Shown: positions 16,952-17,226 of the stretch, one piece after another
Layout: every line of letters starts with the position of its first letter
Position numbering within the stretch: position 1 is the first letter of the stretch
NCBI GenBank assembly: GCA_036939755.1
Contig: JALLAZ010001431.1
Span: 1 to 17,226, forward strand
Direction: 5' to 3'
DNA from: Stephanodiscus triporus
Lineage: Eukaryota > Bacillariophyta > Thalassiosirophyceae > Thalassiosirales > Thalassiosiraceae
DNA: 17,226 bases
Notes under the pieces: model-generated
Seen by the model: only the letters and a program-made list of their open reading frames with translations
What the model was told of the DNA's origin: nothing
Database searches by the model: none
Made by a program: the position numbers and the translations under genes

Positions 16952-17226
16952 GTGGACACGCTCAGCTGTATACAGGATCATCCGAGTCGGGTGGCGGAGT
17001 GTCTGTCCAAGTGGCGATTCTCTTCTCCAGAAAGGTGGTGATTTGCTGTTTGGGTCGGGATCATCATTGACTGGATCAGGGGGTGATACATCACTGACAT
17101 CTGGAACCGGACCAGAGTCTATAGAGGTGTAATCATCACCATTGAGAGCAGATCAAGCGAGGAAAAAGGAAGGTCATTGAATTTGCTTGCCGGTGATGCT
17201 GCTAGCAAGAGGGACACCCTTGGGGG
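16952..17226 (-). pseudogene. Degenerate reading frame interrupted at the hAT right end
   Basis: On the minus strand the frame from 17155 stays open for 68 codons and ends with a TAG formed by the first bases of the hAT terminus. It reads SALNGDDYTSIDSGPVPDVS, a Pro/Asp-rich linker, then FWRRESPLGQTLRHPTRMILYTAERVH. Upstream in the same frame (to the window edge) are more coding-like residues with two stops. I recognise no family. A retroelement polyprotein linker is one possibility but is not supported by a motif. It looks like a gene or older element into which the hAT copy inserted. Confidence 0.4.

Noticed and set aside
16774..16959. 61-codon minus frame in the hAT right end
   Set aside because: It is made from the CAAGAC repeat array and the terminal repeat and is not protein-coding.
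1..17226. tRNA, rRNA and CRISPR arrays
   Set aside because: I looked for tRNA B-box-like words, rRNA signatures and regularly spaced direct repeats and found none convincing. A covariance-model scan was not possible.

Overview
The window looks like nuclear DNA of a photosynthetic stramenopile, most probably a diatom. Two proteins point to a plastid gained by secondary endosymbiosis: a fibrillin/PAP protein whose signal peptide is followed by Phe and an S/R-rich transit stretch, and a sigma-70 factor with an ALLFAPP motif near its N-terminus. A short GT-AG intron, large low-complexity acidic, Ser, His and Gln tracts, and a decayed hAT transposon also fit a eukaryote. There is no operon structure. 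The species assignment is inference.

Positions 1-11320 are gene-dense, with five confident protein genes on both strands. They are an unrecognised signal-peptide/low-complexity protein (592-2208, +), an IWS1/Spn1 transcription elongation factor (2634-4544, -), a two-exon plastid PAP/fibrillin protein (5133-6109, +), an 11-TM AAAP amino-acid transporter (6169-7899, -), and a plastid-type sigma-70 factor (9458-11320, +). Genes 1/2 and 3/4 converge; genes 2/3 and 4/5 diverge. The 1.56-kb gap between transporter and sigma gene holds a possible 56-codon gene with a mitochondrial-like presequence, a purine-rich duplication and a perfect 15-bp inverted repeat.

Positions 11321-17226 have no intact gene and much lower GC. 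This part holds a diverged pair of inverted repeats (about 12841-13080 and 13999-14175) and then a 2,714-bp hAT-like element (14238-16951). That element has perfect 15-bp terminal inverted repeats, dense GTCTTG/CAAGAC subterminal motifs, and a minus-strand transposase pseudogene with a BED zinc finger, three in-frame stops and frameshifts. A degenerate reading frame abuts its right end.

The genes do not form one pathway. The sigma factor (plastid transcription) and the PAP protein (plastid lipid/thylakoid structure) both serve the plastid; IWS1 acts in nuclear transcription and the AAAP protein in membrane transport. No clearly new multi-gene system is visible. The most unusual items are a sigma factor with about 150 residues inserted inside region 4, the basophilic-kinase-site-rich first protein, the small gene candidate at 8390, and the well-delimited hAT element.
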